A DNA stretch of 64,000 nt from Melioribacteraceae bacterium (GCA_015493615.1 WGCV01000044.1:22376-86375); one strand, 5' to 3'; shown: positions 41,501 through 51,200, counted from the stretch's first letter. Notes: a model not told the origin generated them from the letters alone. Made by a program: numbers and translations.

Positions 41501-43146
41501 CCGGCGGTAAGATTTTTAGGATATGTCGCCCCGTCGGATATACTATAATCGCCGGGATTTGCTCCGATTAAAGAAGGCGCAGAATTTATTGTAAGCGTTC
41601 CCCCGCCTCTATTTGAAATTGTGAATGTTTGAGCGGCGGAAGATTCTCCGAGATTAACGGTTCCGTAATCTTTGTTTGTCGGAGCGACCCTGAATATCGG
41701 ATTTGTCGGAATATCCTCAAACTGAAATCTGATATTCGGATAATATGAAGAAACGCCAAAATAATCGCCGCTAGTTGGCGGCGAAGCCGGATCCGGATTT
41801 ACTGAATCGTTGTAGTAATAAATACTAACATTTGTTTTTGTTGTATTTTGGTCGCAGAAGAATCCGTCGGTGTTTACTGTAATGCCTCCGCTATTTTCAT
41901 CCACGGCTACAACCAAGTTTCCATCCGTGCTTGGGTTGTAATTAAACGGAGTATCGAGAGTAATTTCCATCCAGCCGTCTCCGGCGGCAATATCTCCGTA
42001 GCCCGAATTCCCGTCGAACACTTTAGTCAAAGAACCGACCGCCGTCCAATCGCTTACCGAAGTAGCGGTCGTTGTACCTATATAAACAACCCAGTCGTCG
42101 GCGTCGTGATCGTTTGTAGAGCCTTTATGATAATTATAATAAATTTTACTGATTCTTTTATCGGAACCTACCGTCCCGAAATCGGAGCTGAAATAGAGAG
42201 ATTGAGAATAAGTATATCCATAGAAAGGATCTATCGGAAGATGTTGTTCCGTATGAGTTCCTCTTCCAATTTGGAATTGTCCCGAAGGCAAAGTTGTTCT
42301 GAAATTCCAGACTGCTCCCGCGGCGCTTTCGCCGGTGCCGGAATTTTTAGCTATTACCTGCCATTGGTAATCGGTACCGTCGTCTAAATTGGAATATGAA
42401 TAACTCCCTCCTTTGGAAGCGGCTCCGTCGGTAACCACTTTGCTCATATTACCCGAATGCCCGAACCATAAATCATAAGTGTCGGTGTTAGCCCCAAAAT
42501 TCCAGGTAAGGCTGCCGGATAGAGCGATGTCTTTAGCGGCATCTGCCGGACTTGGATTTGAAGGATCTCCGGGCTGCGTTGAAGTAGAATAAAGGGCGGG
42601 TCCTGCAACATCGTCAATATAAAGAGCAAACTCATCATTTGAAACGCATTGAATCGCAATATAAATATTGTCTCCGTCATTAATACCGTAACCTCCGCCG
42701 ACAAGGTCGTAAGTGTATTGAGTATATGCCGAAGGAGCTCCCGTAACCGATTGAAGAGTTATTGTAAAATCGCCAACCGAATTTCCGGATTTTGATATTT
42801 TTACGTTAAAATCTTCCGGGTAATTACTGTCAGACGATTTTGCATAAAAAGAAAAATGATCTCCGGTTGCAACCGTAAGTCTCGGCGTAATTAACCAGTC
42901 GTTATTAGGTCTTTCATAAGAAACGGAAGCATGGGCGTTGCCCGTATGAGGACCGGATGTAGATCTTACCCATTCTTTAGTCCCTCCATCGTTATTAATT
43001 GTCGTCCAACCGTTTGGCGGAAATGTAGCGCCTTCAAAGCCCTCGTTTAACGCGCTTTTCGGCGAATTTCCTTGAGCATATAGCTCAACATTTAACGCTA
43101 ACACAATTGAAAATATTATAAAAAATAGCGTCCTTATTTTTCCCAT
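38578..43146 (-). CDS. Giant T9SS-exported protein with choice-of-anchor and Ig-like repeats
   Basis: 1522 aa. A signal peptide ends LYAQ. A choice-of-anchor J/cleaved-adhesin-like domain (about 30-190, FEGATFPPNGWTTIN) is followed by a Fn3-like domain and four ASPM-SPD2-Hydin-type Ig-like units with KDYGTVNLGESSAAQTF motifs. The first two (about 482-589 and 590-697) are nearly identical in DNA as well, a recent 324-bp duplication. A second choice-of-anchor domain (FTENFTTYPPTDWTEG) lies between units three and four. The last ~190 residues (Fn3-like plus the FELFQNYPNPFNP sorting domain) are shared with the two cargo proteins at 46.5-51.3 kb and contain the in-frame palindrome. The start has AAGGAG seven bases upstream. 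Likely an adhesin-like surface protein (inference). Confidence 0.85.
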   Translation of the reverse strand: MGKIRTLFFIIFSIVLALNVELYAQGNSPKSALNEGFEGATFPPNGWTTINNDGGTKEWVRSTSGPHTGNAHASVSYERPNNDWLITPRLTVATGDHFSFYAKSSDSNYPEDFNVKISKSGNSVGDFTITLQSVTGAPSAYTQYTYDLVGGGYGINDGDNIYIAIQCVSNDEFALYIDDVAGPALYSTSTQPGDPSNPSPADAAKDIALSGSLTWNFGANTDTYDLWFGHSGNMSKVVTDGAASKGGSYSYSNLDDGTDYQWQVIAKNSGTGESAAGAVWNFRTTLPSGQFQIGRGTHTEQHLPIDPFYGYTYSQSLYFSSDFGTVGSDKRISKIYYNYHKGSTNDHDADDWVVYIGTTTATSVSDWTAVGSLTKVFDGNSGYGDIAAGDGWMEITLDTPFNYNPSTDGNLVVAVDENSGGITVNTDGFFCDQNTTKTNVSIYYYNDSVNPDPASPPTSGDYFGVSSYYPNIRFQFEDIPTNPIFRVAPTNKDYGTVNLGESSAAQTFTISNRGGGTLTINSAPSLIGANPGDYSISDGATYPKNLTAGQSYTLNVTFTPTAAGSRSATLRIVDNQKSNNDIPLSGTGKGPIFDISPTSKDYGTVNLGESSAAQTFTISNRGGGTLTINSAPSLIGANPGDYSITDGATYPKNLTAGQSYTLNVTFTPTAAGSRSATLRIVDNQKSNNDVPLSGTGKGATFNASPESKNYGAVNLGESSAEQTFTVSNSGGETLTIASAPTITGTNTGDFSITTDENSYPINLTGSQTVSWGVTFTPQAEGARNANLTFTDNTKATHNVSLSGSGHNATLTPPFTENFTTYPPTDWTEGTGTLAAPSTISGTSSAWTQGDYRNNASASNGRSAKINISGTSIKDWLFTPPIDLSGKTNYQLEFDLALTDYGNSGDPDPAAGDDDKFAVIISTDNGATWSSENALQIWNNATNPSFADIPSAGQHITLDLTSYSGAVKIGFYGESTVSNGNMDLFVDNVQVREIPTSPIFSVSPSSKDYGIVNLTESSAQTFTIKNTGIGTIQITGSSLTGTNVSEFSLTDGNSYPINLVANESITVNVTFSPTSDGNKTASLNISDGTKTTHTVALSGRGKNVNHGGDGSLYGGYYYANSTSNGGTHRPTYSWIDPTAKSHTEITSWTSGNDDDGYYQATIGFSFTFFGNDYTNCYIGSNGVIAFGSGCSSSGATASIPNTGAPNNVIAGCLMDLDDGDDGKVYYGADGGGNFVVTWYHYHDYGDNSESITFQIILKQNGNVKIQYNQAESSLNAEVSGTTIKGDALIGIENSDGSDGFEYRNNGSGGAILDPGKAGNLALEISKNEGATPVELSSFTANVVDRNVELNWQTATEVNNYGFQVERKNAKGESEWESIGFVEGHGNSNSPKEYSFTDENPPSGNIQYRLKQIDINGNFEYSEIVEVQTNAPSKFELFQNYPNPFNPTTTISYAVPSVETRHALSLQLIVYDILGRKVATLVNKKQSPGNYSVEFDAGKLSSGIYFYTLRAGDFTATKKMILMR
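38754..38781. repeat. 28-bp perfect palindrome in sorting domain, copy 1
   Basis: GTAGAGACAAGGCA followed by its exact reverse complement, inside the T9SS sorting domain of the 1522-aa protein. It is translated as part of VETRHALSLQL, an insertion relative to palindrome-free sorting domains in this window. Identical copies lie at 46649-46676 and 48406-48433. Confidence 0.9.
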
Positions 43147-43771
43147 TTTTTACTCCTTTATAATATTAAACTAAATTCAAAAAAATTAACTAAACCTTGT
43201 ATAGACATTTCTTTTGCTTAATAAATCCTCATAAAAGCAGTGAAAGTTCTATAAATTTTTCTATTACACTATAAGAGGGGTTTCTCTGTAAATCAAACGG
43301 TTGTTGTTTGGAATTCGGAATTATATACAACTCGACAAAAAACCTTTTGATTTCAGCTCAAAAACAAACTTTTGAAATAATTTGAGAAGTAATAAATTAT
43401 TTTCAAATCAAGCGCGTCCAGTTTATTCTTAACTTTTTTGGCAATAATACTATCGAGCGATGATGAATAAGCATAACAACTTGTCTTTGAAATTGTAACG
43501 AAAAGGTTAGTTTTGTGATGAATCGGATTAATTAGGCTTATAACTTTGGAGTTGAAGATAAGTAAAAAATTGGAAATATATCTTAAACGACTTTGGGAAA
43601 TAATTCTTTTGAATTATGTCAAAAAATGTAACTGCAAGATTTCAGTTTTAAGAAAATTCAACGGTGAATTACAATTTATTCTGAAAAACTCGTATAAATT
43701 GAGTCCCGATGAAAGTATTCTACACCAGTCGTATAAATATTCTCTTAAGTTTTTCAGCAAGCTTTATTTAA
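43147..43771. other. Intergenic region with duplicated leader
   Basis: 625 bp. The part 43191-43451 is about 250 bp of homology to 52182-52435. It carries the promoter/operator described separately and an AT-rich 5' leader. The remainder (43452-43771) shows no convincing gene. An 83-codon reading frame at 43546-43797 with a TTG start is rejected because it has no recognisable protein, no ribosome-binding site, and overlaps the opposite gene. Confidence 0.6.
43268..43331 (-). promoter_or_regulatory. Shared-architecture promoter, unit A (giant cargo gene)
   Basis: On the minus strand: GTTGT-ATA-TAATTCCGAATTC (43311-43331), 14 bp, TTGATT as -35 (43291-43296), 17 bp, TATAGT as -10 (43268-43273). 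The start site would leave a leader of about 115 nt. The same elements with identical spacing occur upstream of the genes starting at 44572 and 52146. Confidence 0.75.
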
Positions 43772-44572
43772 TTAAATTATGCTATTTGGTTCGGTAACTT
43801 CATCTTTACTATTGCGGAATAAGTTATGGTCGTCGTACATATTTACATTTTGCAGATTAGGAATTGGTATTTGTTCGGCAAATCGGTTCATGGAGTTAAT
43901 TGCTTCAATACAGGTTAGATGTTGTTTCCTTTTCGGGACAATATTTGTGAATACTCTCTTAAATTTGCTGATTTTTATTCTCGCTAATTTTTCTAAAACA
44001 AGTTTATAATTTGTATTAATTATGTAAATTTTCTCTTTATTGCGATTATTGCATGAAACTTCAATAATCTTTTCAATTAGATTTCCATTTGGAATTACAA
44101 GCGATTGAAAATTCGCCTTGCTATCAAAATATTTTTCATCAACTTTTTTGAAATAACGCTCATATACTTCTTCCGTCATTAGAACAGGGAGAAAAAGATA
44201 GTCTTCCGATTTTGATTCGATAATTTTTATTGTTTGTCTCGTGAAATTATAGGAAGGATAATCTTTGGGCAAAAACAGATTCAGAGCCGAAAAAACACAG
44301 ATAACTTTTTGCCTTACGACGGGAAATTTTTTTAAATATTCATCAATAATATAAATACTTAAATTGCCTGAAAGATAAAAAATAATAGTTGTATTTTCGC
44401 GCAGATGTATGTTAATAATCTTAAAATTTCTCAAATCGGTAAAATGCTCGGACTCGTTTGTTGTGGAATGGAGAAGAAAATCCACAGTGTTTGGGAATCG
44501 TTTTGAGTAATCGGATAAAGCTGAAAAAGTTTCGTTTACATTAGTTAGGAAAAGGAAATGTCCGTTTGACAT
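43772..44572 (-). CDS. Conserved-context protein of unknown function (266 aa)
   Basis: I do not recognise this protein. It has no signal peptide and no clear membrane helix. The sequence alternates hydrophobic strands and helices (GHFLFLTNVNETFSALSDY, TIIFYLSGNLSIYIIDEYL, RQKVICVFSALNLFL, KEKIYIINTNYKLVLEKL), which suggests a cytoplasmic alpha/beta protein, possibly Rossmann-like. The C-terminal ~40 residues are Asn-rich and probably disordered. Its interest is its promoter: the operator and -35/-10 layout upstream (44597-44660) is identical in spacing to those of the cargo units starting at 43146 and 52146, which ties it to that regulon. The predicted leader is short, about 18 nt. Confidence 0.7.
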   Translation of the reverse strand: MSNGHFLFLTNVNETFSALSDYSKRFPNTVDFLLHSTTNESEHFTDLRNFKIINIHLRENTTIIFYLSGNLSIYIIDEYLKKFPVVRQKVICVFSALNLFLPKDYPSYNFTRQTIKIIESKSEDYLFLPVLMTEEVYERYFKKVDEKYFDSKANFQSLVIPNGNLIEKIIEVSCNNRNKEKIYIINTNYKLVLEKLARIKISKFKRVFTNIVPKRKQHLTCIEAINSMNRFAEQIPIPNLQNVNMYDDHNLFRNSKDEVTEPNSII

Positions 44573-44596
44573 ATTTGGCTCCGAAATTTATATTCT

Positions 44597-44660
44597 ATTA
44601 TAAACTCCAATTGTTGAGAAATCAAATAGTAGATGTAGAGAATTCGGAATTACAAACAAC
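44597..44660 (-). promoter_or_regulatory. Shared-architecture promoter, unit B (266-aa protein)
   Basis: On the minus strand: GTTGT-TTG-TAATTCCGAATTC (44640-44660), 14 bp, TTGATT (44620-44625), 17 bp, TATAAT (44597-44602). Outside these elements the sequence differs from units A and C, so the match is not explained by simple duplication of the whole leader. Confidence 0.78.
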
Positions 44661-44725
44661 TTTAACGAAGAGTTGAATAATTAAAGATTAGGGAAAAATG
44701 ATTTGTTGAGATGAAATTTAGCTAT

Positions 44726-46339
44726 TTATAACTTGCTGGCTTCTTCATAATTTTTGACAAAGAAAGAGGGAGTAACTCCCATAAATTTCTTAAAATATAT
44801 ATTGAAAGACGATTTTGTATGAAATCCTACCATTTCCGAAATGCCTTCCATAGAAATATGCCTGTACGAATTATTACTTAAAAGACGAACCGCTTCATTA
44901 ATTCTTTGTTTGTTAATAAAGTCCGAAAAATTTGAGTTATAATATTCATGAATTAATTGAGACAAATATTTTGAGTTAACATCCAACTTTTGCGCTAACT
45001 TACCAAGCGACAATTCTGAGTTAAGATAGACTTTTTCTTCCAAAATCTTTTCTTTCAGCTTTTGGTTTAGATTCTCCTTTTTCTTATCGCTTAAAGAGGA
45101 TGAAATATATTTTCCCTCTTCATTACCCGCTTTGCTTCCTTTTATGTAATTTTCCTCTTTTTTAATAATTTCAAGATTTTTCCTCACAAGCTCCTTGTAT
45201 GCTCTGTTTTTATCTTTGTAAAGAAAAGATATGACAGCGACAACCAGTATAAGCAATATTATTCCGAGAATTGAATAAGTTAAAAATAATTTTTGCTCCC
45301 TTAAGGCAGAGTTTTTTTCTGTAAGTTCTTTGTCTTTTTTTTCGGTTTCATATTTAATTTGAAGTTCTTGAATTTTTGAATTTGTCGATTCATTTAATAA
45401 CGAATCTCTCTGCTCGGAAAATTTTTTGTAATATCTATATGCGGGTTCATATTTACCCATATCGGCATAATTCAATGCAATGTTCCCAACTTCATTATTT
45501 GCCTTTCTCACATAATTATTTTTGCGTGCAAGTTCTAATATCCGGAACATCAGTTTTCCGGCTTCCTCGTTTCTGCCAAGTCCTTTTAAGGCATTTGAAT
45601 AATTGGTAAGAATTTCAATTTTAAAATCGACATCGGGATTATCTGTAGATAATCTTTGAGCGGCTTTCGCATATTTGTATGCTTTATCGTACTTCTTGGT
45701 GTTGTTGTAAATAAAACTTAAACTGTTGGCGGCAACGGCTTTGTAAAATATGTTTTTCGGATTGGACTTGTAAACATCGAGTAAATATTTTTCCGCCTCG
45801 TCAAGATTGCCCGCTTCCCCGTTTGCCATTGCTAAATTAATTGAATAAAAAACCAGATTTTCCTCATTATCGTTTTTCCGAGCATTTTCCAAAAGATCAT
45901 TAAATATCGAAATCCCTTTCTTATAATTTCCAATTCTAATATTTAATTGAGCAAGCCCGTTCAGCGCTCTTCCCAGTTCGAGTGAATTATTTATTTTTTT
46001 ACTTTTTTTAATCGCAGATAAAAAATACTCTGTCGCTCTGTTATATTGCCCGATAAGAACATAATATCTTGCATAATAATTATTTAATCTTACTTCCCCT
46101 AAACTATCCGGATATTCTCCAAGCAACTCGGCAGCTAAGCCCAGATATTTTAGAGTTTCGCTATTTCCATTTTTTAAAAGAATATTAATTAAGTCGAGAG
46201 ATTTACTGATTTTTTCGGAGGGAATTTTAGAATTATCTATTGATGTTTTTAAAGAATCAATATTAATTTGACCGTATAATGAAAACTGACAAAATATAAA
46301 AAGTAAGAGAAATAATATGGAGTAAAAACTTTTTTTCAT
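44726..46339 (-). CDS. Membrane-spanning TPR regulator with C-terminal AraC-type HTH
   Basis: 537 aa. A signal peptide (1-24, ending SLYGQ) leads to a periplasmic array of TPR-like helical repeats (about 70-320, including AGNLDEAEKYLLDVYK and KYDKAYKYAKAAQRL), a coiled coil (KYETEKKDKELTEKN), one transmembrane helix (about 350-371, YSILGIILLILVVAVISFLY) and a cytoplasmic AraC-type double HTH at the C-terminus (about 435-535, SLGKLAQKLDVNSKYLSQLIH and GISEMVGFHTKSSFNIYFKKF). Such proteins are one-component regulators that sense outside the cytoplasm and bind DNA from the membrane. It lies between units A/B and C of the surface locus, whose promoters share an upstream operator, so it is the most likely controller (inference). 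Its own upstream region lacks the motif. Confidence 0.85.
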   Translation of the reverse strand: MKKSFYSILFLLLFIFCQFSLYGQINIDSLKTSIDNSKIPSEKISKSLDLINILLKNGNSETLKYLGLAAELLGEYPDSLGEVRLNNYYARYYVLIGQYNRATEYFLSAIKKSKKINNSLELGRALNGLAQLNIRIGNYKKGISIFNDLLENARKNDNEENLVFYSINLAMANGEAGNLDEAEKYLLDVYKSNPKNIFYKAVAANSLSFIYNNTKKYDKAYKYAKAAQRLSTDNPDVDFKIEILTNYSNALKGLGRNEEAGKLMFRILELARKNNYVRKANNEVGNIALNYADMGKYEPAYRYYKKFSEQRDSLLNESTNSKIQELQIKYETEKKDKELTEKNSALREQKLFLTYSILGIILLILVVAVISFLYKDKNRAYKELVRKNLEIIKKEENYIKGSKAGNEEGKYISSSLSDKKKENLNQKLKEKILEEKVYLNSELSLGKLAQKLDVNSKYLSQLIHEYYNSNFSDFINKQRINEAVRLLSNNSYRHISMEGISEMVGFHTKSSFNIYFKKFMGVTPSFFVKNYEEASKL

Positions 46340-46472
46340 TTTAGTTTTAATTTAAAAAAATAAATTAAAAAATTGAACACAAAAAAAAATTTTAAACCAT
46401 CCATAAACATTGCGCAACTTTGCCGGTCAAACGTGTTCCGGACAATTGGAAACTGCTTGTATTTCTTTTTTC

Positions 46473-48209
46473 CTATTTCATCAAAATCATTTTCTTTGTT
46501 GCAATAAAGTCTCCGGCGGAGAGTCTGTAAAAATAAATTCCCGAGCTTAATTTGCTTGCATCAAATTGAACGGAATAATTTCCCGGGGCTTGCTTTTTAT
46601 TTACAAGCGTTGCTACTTTTCTTCCGAGAATGTCGTAAACAATCAATTGTAGAGACAAGGCATGCCTTGTCTCTACGGCGGGCACCGCATAATTTATTGT
46701 AGTTGTCGGATTAAACGGATTCGGGTAATTTTGGAACAGTTCAAATTTTGACGGCGCGCTTGTTTGAATTTCAACTATTTCCGAATATTCAAAATTTCCG
46801 TCTATATCTATTTGTTTTAATCTGTATTTAAGATTTCCACTCGGAGGATTTTCATCCGTAAAAGAATATTCTTTAGGAGAATTGCTATTACCGTGTCCTT
46901 CAACAAAGCCAATATTCTCCCACTCACTTTCTCCTTTTGCCTTTTCCCTTTCAACTTGAAATCCGTAGTTGTTTACTTCTGTGGCTGTTGTCCAATTTAA
47001 TTTAACTATGCCATTTTTTGCCTTTGCGGAAAAAGATGTAAGTTCAACAGGCGTACTTCCGGAATTGTCATAATATTCATACGCCCCAATATCCGTTGTT
47101 CCGTTTCTACTTGCGCCGCGCTGATCTTGCGTAGGAACTGATACCGTTCCGTTGGCGGAAGAATTACCAGCGTTAATTGCAACGCTGCTCGAAGTTGTTT
47201 TAAGCGTCTGCGTTCCGTTGTTTGTATTGTTATCCTCCAATGTTGACGAAAGATTTAACGTTAAGCTCGTTCCCGTTAAATCCCCCGTTGCGGAAAAAGA
47301 ATAACCGCCGCCTTCATTGCTGTTAGAGCTTACAACTTCAACAATATTATAACCGTTATCGGTAACATCCGCCGCTTGATATGTATAAAAATCATTATCG
47401 CTCCCGCTCGCCTTATTGTTCGCCAGAATTGTATTTTTAATTGACAGCGTTCCTCCCATAATAAAAATTCCTCCGCCTTCGCCTGAACCGCTTGGCGTTG
47501 CGTTTCCGACTACGCTACAATTTGTAACAAAATAAGAAGAAGCCGGAGATGAGTCGCTATTTAAAAATATCCCTGCGCCGTTATTACTGTTATTGTTAAA
47601 AAAAGTGCAATTGGTTATTTCATCTTTAACCCCGTCGTAGTCGGCATAACCTCCGCCGCAATTGGAGGCTGAATTCCCCGAAAATGTGGAGTTGGAAACA
47701 TTAACCGTTCCTTCGTTATATACACCGCCGCCAAAAGACGCCGCTTCGTTATCAATAAACGAACAGTTCGTTACCGTAAGCGCGCCCGTTCCGTTGTAAA
47801 CGCCGCCTCCGTTTTCGTTGGCAGGCGTTTTACCATATCGGATAGTCATTCCGCTAAGTAAAATTGTTTGTCCGTTCGTAATAGTAAAGACACGGTTTGA
47901 AGCGGTAGAGGAAGTTGAAGCGGCTTGTATTGTTGTCGTTTCAGCTCCCGCTCCGGAAATAGTAAGATTTTTAAAACTTCTGTTTATTGAAACAGTTTCC
48001 GTATAAGTTCCTGTGGCAACGTGAATGATATTTGCGGTTGAAGGGTCGGAGACATTATCAATTGCATGCTGTAAAGTAGCCCAAGGAGAAGAGGAACTAC
48101 CTGTGCCTGAAACGTCGCTTCCGCTTGTTGAGACATAATACTCGGTTTGCGCAGATAACGTGGTAGCGATAAAAAACGTAATAATAATTATAGAAAATAG
48201 CTGTCTCAT
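46473..48209 (-). CDS. T9SS-exported parallel beta-helix protein (choice-of-anchor Q type)
   Basis: 578 aa. A signal peptide ends TTLSAQ. Residues about 28-380 form a right-handed beta-helix with repeating N-G-G-G-V-Y turns (NENGGGVYNGTGALTVTNCSF, FGGGVYNEGTVNVSNSTF) and the choice-of-anchor Q block DQRGASRNGTTDIGAYEY. The opening TEYYVSTSGSDVSGTGSSSS is typical of this class. The last ~190 residues match those of the cargo proteins at 38.6 and 48.2 kb, including the sorting domain with the palindrome. It is the third gene of unit C, 20 nt after the FG-GAP gene. Surface-exposed binding or structural role (inference); no lyase catalytic residues could be identified. Confidence 0.85.
   Translation of the reverse strand: MRQLFSIIIITFFIATTLSAQTEYYVSTSGSDVSGTGSSSSPWATLQHAIDNVSDPSTANIIHVATGTYTETVSINRSFKNLTISGAGAETTTIQAASTSSTASNRVFTITNGQTILLSGMTIRYGKTPANENGGGVYNGTGALTVTNCSFIDNEAASFGGGVYNEGTVNVSNSTFSGNSASNCGGGYADYDGVKDEITNCTFFNNNSNNGAGIFLNSDSSPASSYFVTNCSVVGNATPSGSGEGGGIFIMGGTLSIKNTILANNKASGSDNDFYTYQAADVTDNGYNIVEVVSSNSNEGGGYSFSATGDLTGTSLTLNLSSTLEDNNTNNGTQTLKTTSSSVAINAGNSSANGTVSVPTQDQRGASRNGTTDIGAYEYYDNSGSTPVELTSFSAKAKNGIVKLNWTTATEVNNYGFQVEREKAKGESEWENIGFVEGHGNSNSPKEYSFTDENPPSGNLKYRLKQIDIDGNFEYSEIVEIQTSAPSKFELFQNYPNPFNPTTTINYAVPAVETRHALSLQLIVYDILGRKVATLVNKKQAPGNYSVQFDASKLSSGIYFYRLSAGDFIATKKMILMK
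46649..46676. repeat. 28-bp perfect palindrome in sorting domain, copy 2
   Basis: Identical to the palindrome at 38754-38781 (GTAGAGACAAGGCA and its reverse complement), at the same place in the sorting domain of the beta-helix protein. Confidence 0.9.
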
Positions 48210-48229
48210 TGTATTTCTCCTTCGGATTA

Positions 48230-51200
48230 TTATTTAATTAAAATCATCTTTTTTGTTGCAATAAAATCACCGGCTGACAATCTGTAGAAATAAATTCCGC
48301 TACCGAGTTTACTTGCGTCAAATTGAACGGAATAATTTCCCGGCGATTGCTTTTTGTTTACAAGCGTGGCTACTTTTCTTCCGAGAATGTCGTAAACAAT
48401 CAATTGTAGAGACAAGGCATGCCTTGTCTCTACGGAAGGCACCGCGTAATTTATTGTCGTTGTCGGATTAAACGGATTCGGATAGTTTTGGAACAGTTCA
48501 AATTTTGACGGTGCGATTGTTTGAATTTCTACTATTTCCGAATACTCAAAATTTCCGTCTATATCTATTTGTTTCAATCTGTATTGAATTTTTCCGCTCG
48601 GCGGATTTTCATCCGTAAAAGAATATTCTTTCGGTGAGTTGCTGGTGCCGTGTCCTTCAACAAAGCCAATATTTTTCCACTCACTTTTTACTTTTTCCTT
48701 TTGCCTTTCTACTTGAAATCCGTAGTTGTTTACTTCCGTGGCTGTCGCCCAATTTAATTTAATTATGCCATTATTTGCCTTTGCGGAAAAAGAAGTAAGT
48801 TCAACAGGCAACGGAGCGTTTGAATCGGAATAAAGATATGCTTTTCCGTTTTCAGGATAATTGTAAGAACCGACGATAAAATCGTCATGATTATCTCCGT
48901 TTACATCGCCCGCGCCGGAAACCGAAAGTCCAAAATATTCATTTGTTCCTTCTCCGGTTACAGTAATATCCGCCGTATTGTTCATCGAGCTTCCGCCATA
49001 ATAAACATAAGCTCGTCCGGTATTGGAATTATACCCGTCCGCTCCGACAATAACGTCGCCGTAACCGTCGTGGTTAACATCGCCCGCGTTGGAAACCGAG
49101 CGTCCGAAATAATTATCCGATGATTCGCCATCCATCGTTACATCCGCAGAATTATCCATTGACGTTAAGGTATCTCCGTAAAATATATAAGCTCGTCCGG
49201 TGTGGGAGCTATATCCTATCGCTCCGACAATAACATCATCGTAATTATCGCCGTTTACATCACCCGCTGTTGAAACGGAGTAACCGAAATGGTCGTATTT
49301 GTTTTCACCGTACATCGTTACATCTGCGCCGGTATTCATCGGATCTCCGCCGAAGTAAACATAAGCGACGCCGTATTCATCAGCATAATAATGCGCGCCC
49401 ACAATCACATCGTCATAATCATCGCCGTTTACGTTTCCCGCAGTGGAAACGGAAATGCCATAACAGTCTCCCGATCCGTTATCTTCCAGAATAACATCCG
49501 CCGTATTATCCATAGTTGAGCTGGAATCCCCAAAATATATATATGCTCGTCCGTCGCACGAATTATATCCTGGAGCGCCGACAATTACATCGTCATAACC
49601 GTCGTGGTTTACATCTCCGGCAGTCGATACCGAATTGCCGAAATAGTTATCCGTTGATTCGCCTGACATTTCGACATCCGCGTTATTATCCATAGAACTT
49701 CCGCCGAAATAAACGTACGCTCGTCCGGTGTTTGAATTGTAATAGTTCGCTCCTACGATAACGTCATCATAATTATCGCCATTTACATTGCCCGCAGTTG
49801 ATACGGAAACGCCGAATTGTATATTTGTTGCAACCCCGGTTAGCGTTAAGTCCGGAGTAGCATCCATTGACGAACCGCCGAAATAAATATACGCTCTCCC
49901 GGTTCCAAAAGAATAATAATAGGCGCCTACAATAATGTCATCGTAATTATCTCCGTTAACGTCGCCCGCTGCGGCAACGGAATAACCGAAACAATTATCC
50001 GTTTTTTTACCCGTAAACGTTACATCGAACGAATTATCCATTGAAGCCGCTCCTTTCAGCACATAAGCGCGTCCGAGCCAAGAATAATATTTCTGCGCCC
50101 CGACAATAACATCGTCGTAGCCGTCTTTGTCAACATCGCCCGCGGTTGAAACGGAATAACCCAAATTACTGTTTGTAGTTTCGCCAGTGATTGTAACGTC
50201 TGCTACATTATCCATACTTGTACCGGTACTACCGTAATAGATATACGCCCGTCCGGTGTATGTGCTGTAAACCCAAGCTCCCACAATAACGTCGGCGTAA
50301 GTATCTTTATTTACGTCACCCGCGTAAGCGACCGATTCACCGAATCTATCGCCCGCGTTTTCGCCGGTCATTATAACGTCTGCCGGAGGAGGGGAAGACA
50401 TTGAATCCTTTCCAAAAAAAACATACGCCCGCCCTCTTTCGGAATCATAATAATTTGCGCCGACAATTACGTCGTCATAACCGTCTTTATTTACATCTCC
50501 CGCGTTAGAAACGGAAATACCGAAATTGTCTCTTGAAGCCTCGCCGTCCAATCTAACGTAATTAGTTCCCCCCATTGAATTTCCGCCGTAATAAATGAAA
50601 GATCTGTCAAAGCCAGGTTCGCCTATAATTACGTCGGAAGTATCGTCTCCGTTAACATCACCCGCATAGGAAACGGATCTGCCAAAAAACTCCCCTGTGC
50701 CGTCAATAGTAACGTCGGCTATGCTATCCATACTTGTATTTACACTACCGTAATAAATTAAAGCGCGTCCCTTGTATGAGTTATAAGAAGGCTCTCCGAT
50801 TATCACATCGTCATAACCGTCATTGTTCACGTCTCCTGCATTCGAAACGGAACGTCCAAGACCTTCGCCGGAAACGCCTCCAATCATTGAAACATCCGCC
50901 GTATTATCCATACTGCTACCGCCGAAATAAATATATGCCCTTCCGACAGACGTATTGCTGTAAGTCCTCGGAGCGCCTATAATAACGTCGTCATAACCGT
51001 CGCCGTTCACGTCTCCCGCTGTTGATACCGTATAACCGAATTCGTCATGTTCATTATCTCCGGTAAAAGTAACGTCTGCGTTTGCCTCCATTGAACTTCC
51101 GCCGTAATAAATATAAGCTTCTCCGGTATGGTTTTTATAGCCCACCGCGCCGACTATTACATCGTCGTATCCATCGTTATTTACGTCTCCGGCGGTCGAA

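Noticed and set aside
43546..43797. 83-codon plus-strand reading frame with a TTG start
   Set aside because: No recognisable domain, no ribosome-binding site, AT-rich Lys/Leu/Ile composition, and overlap with the opposite gene end. Probably chance.
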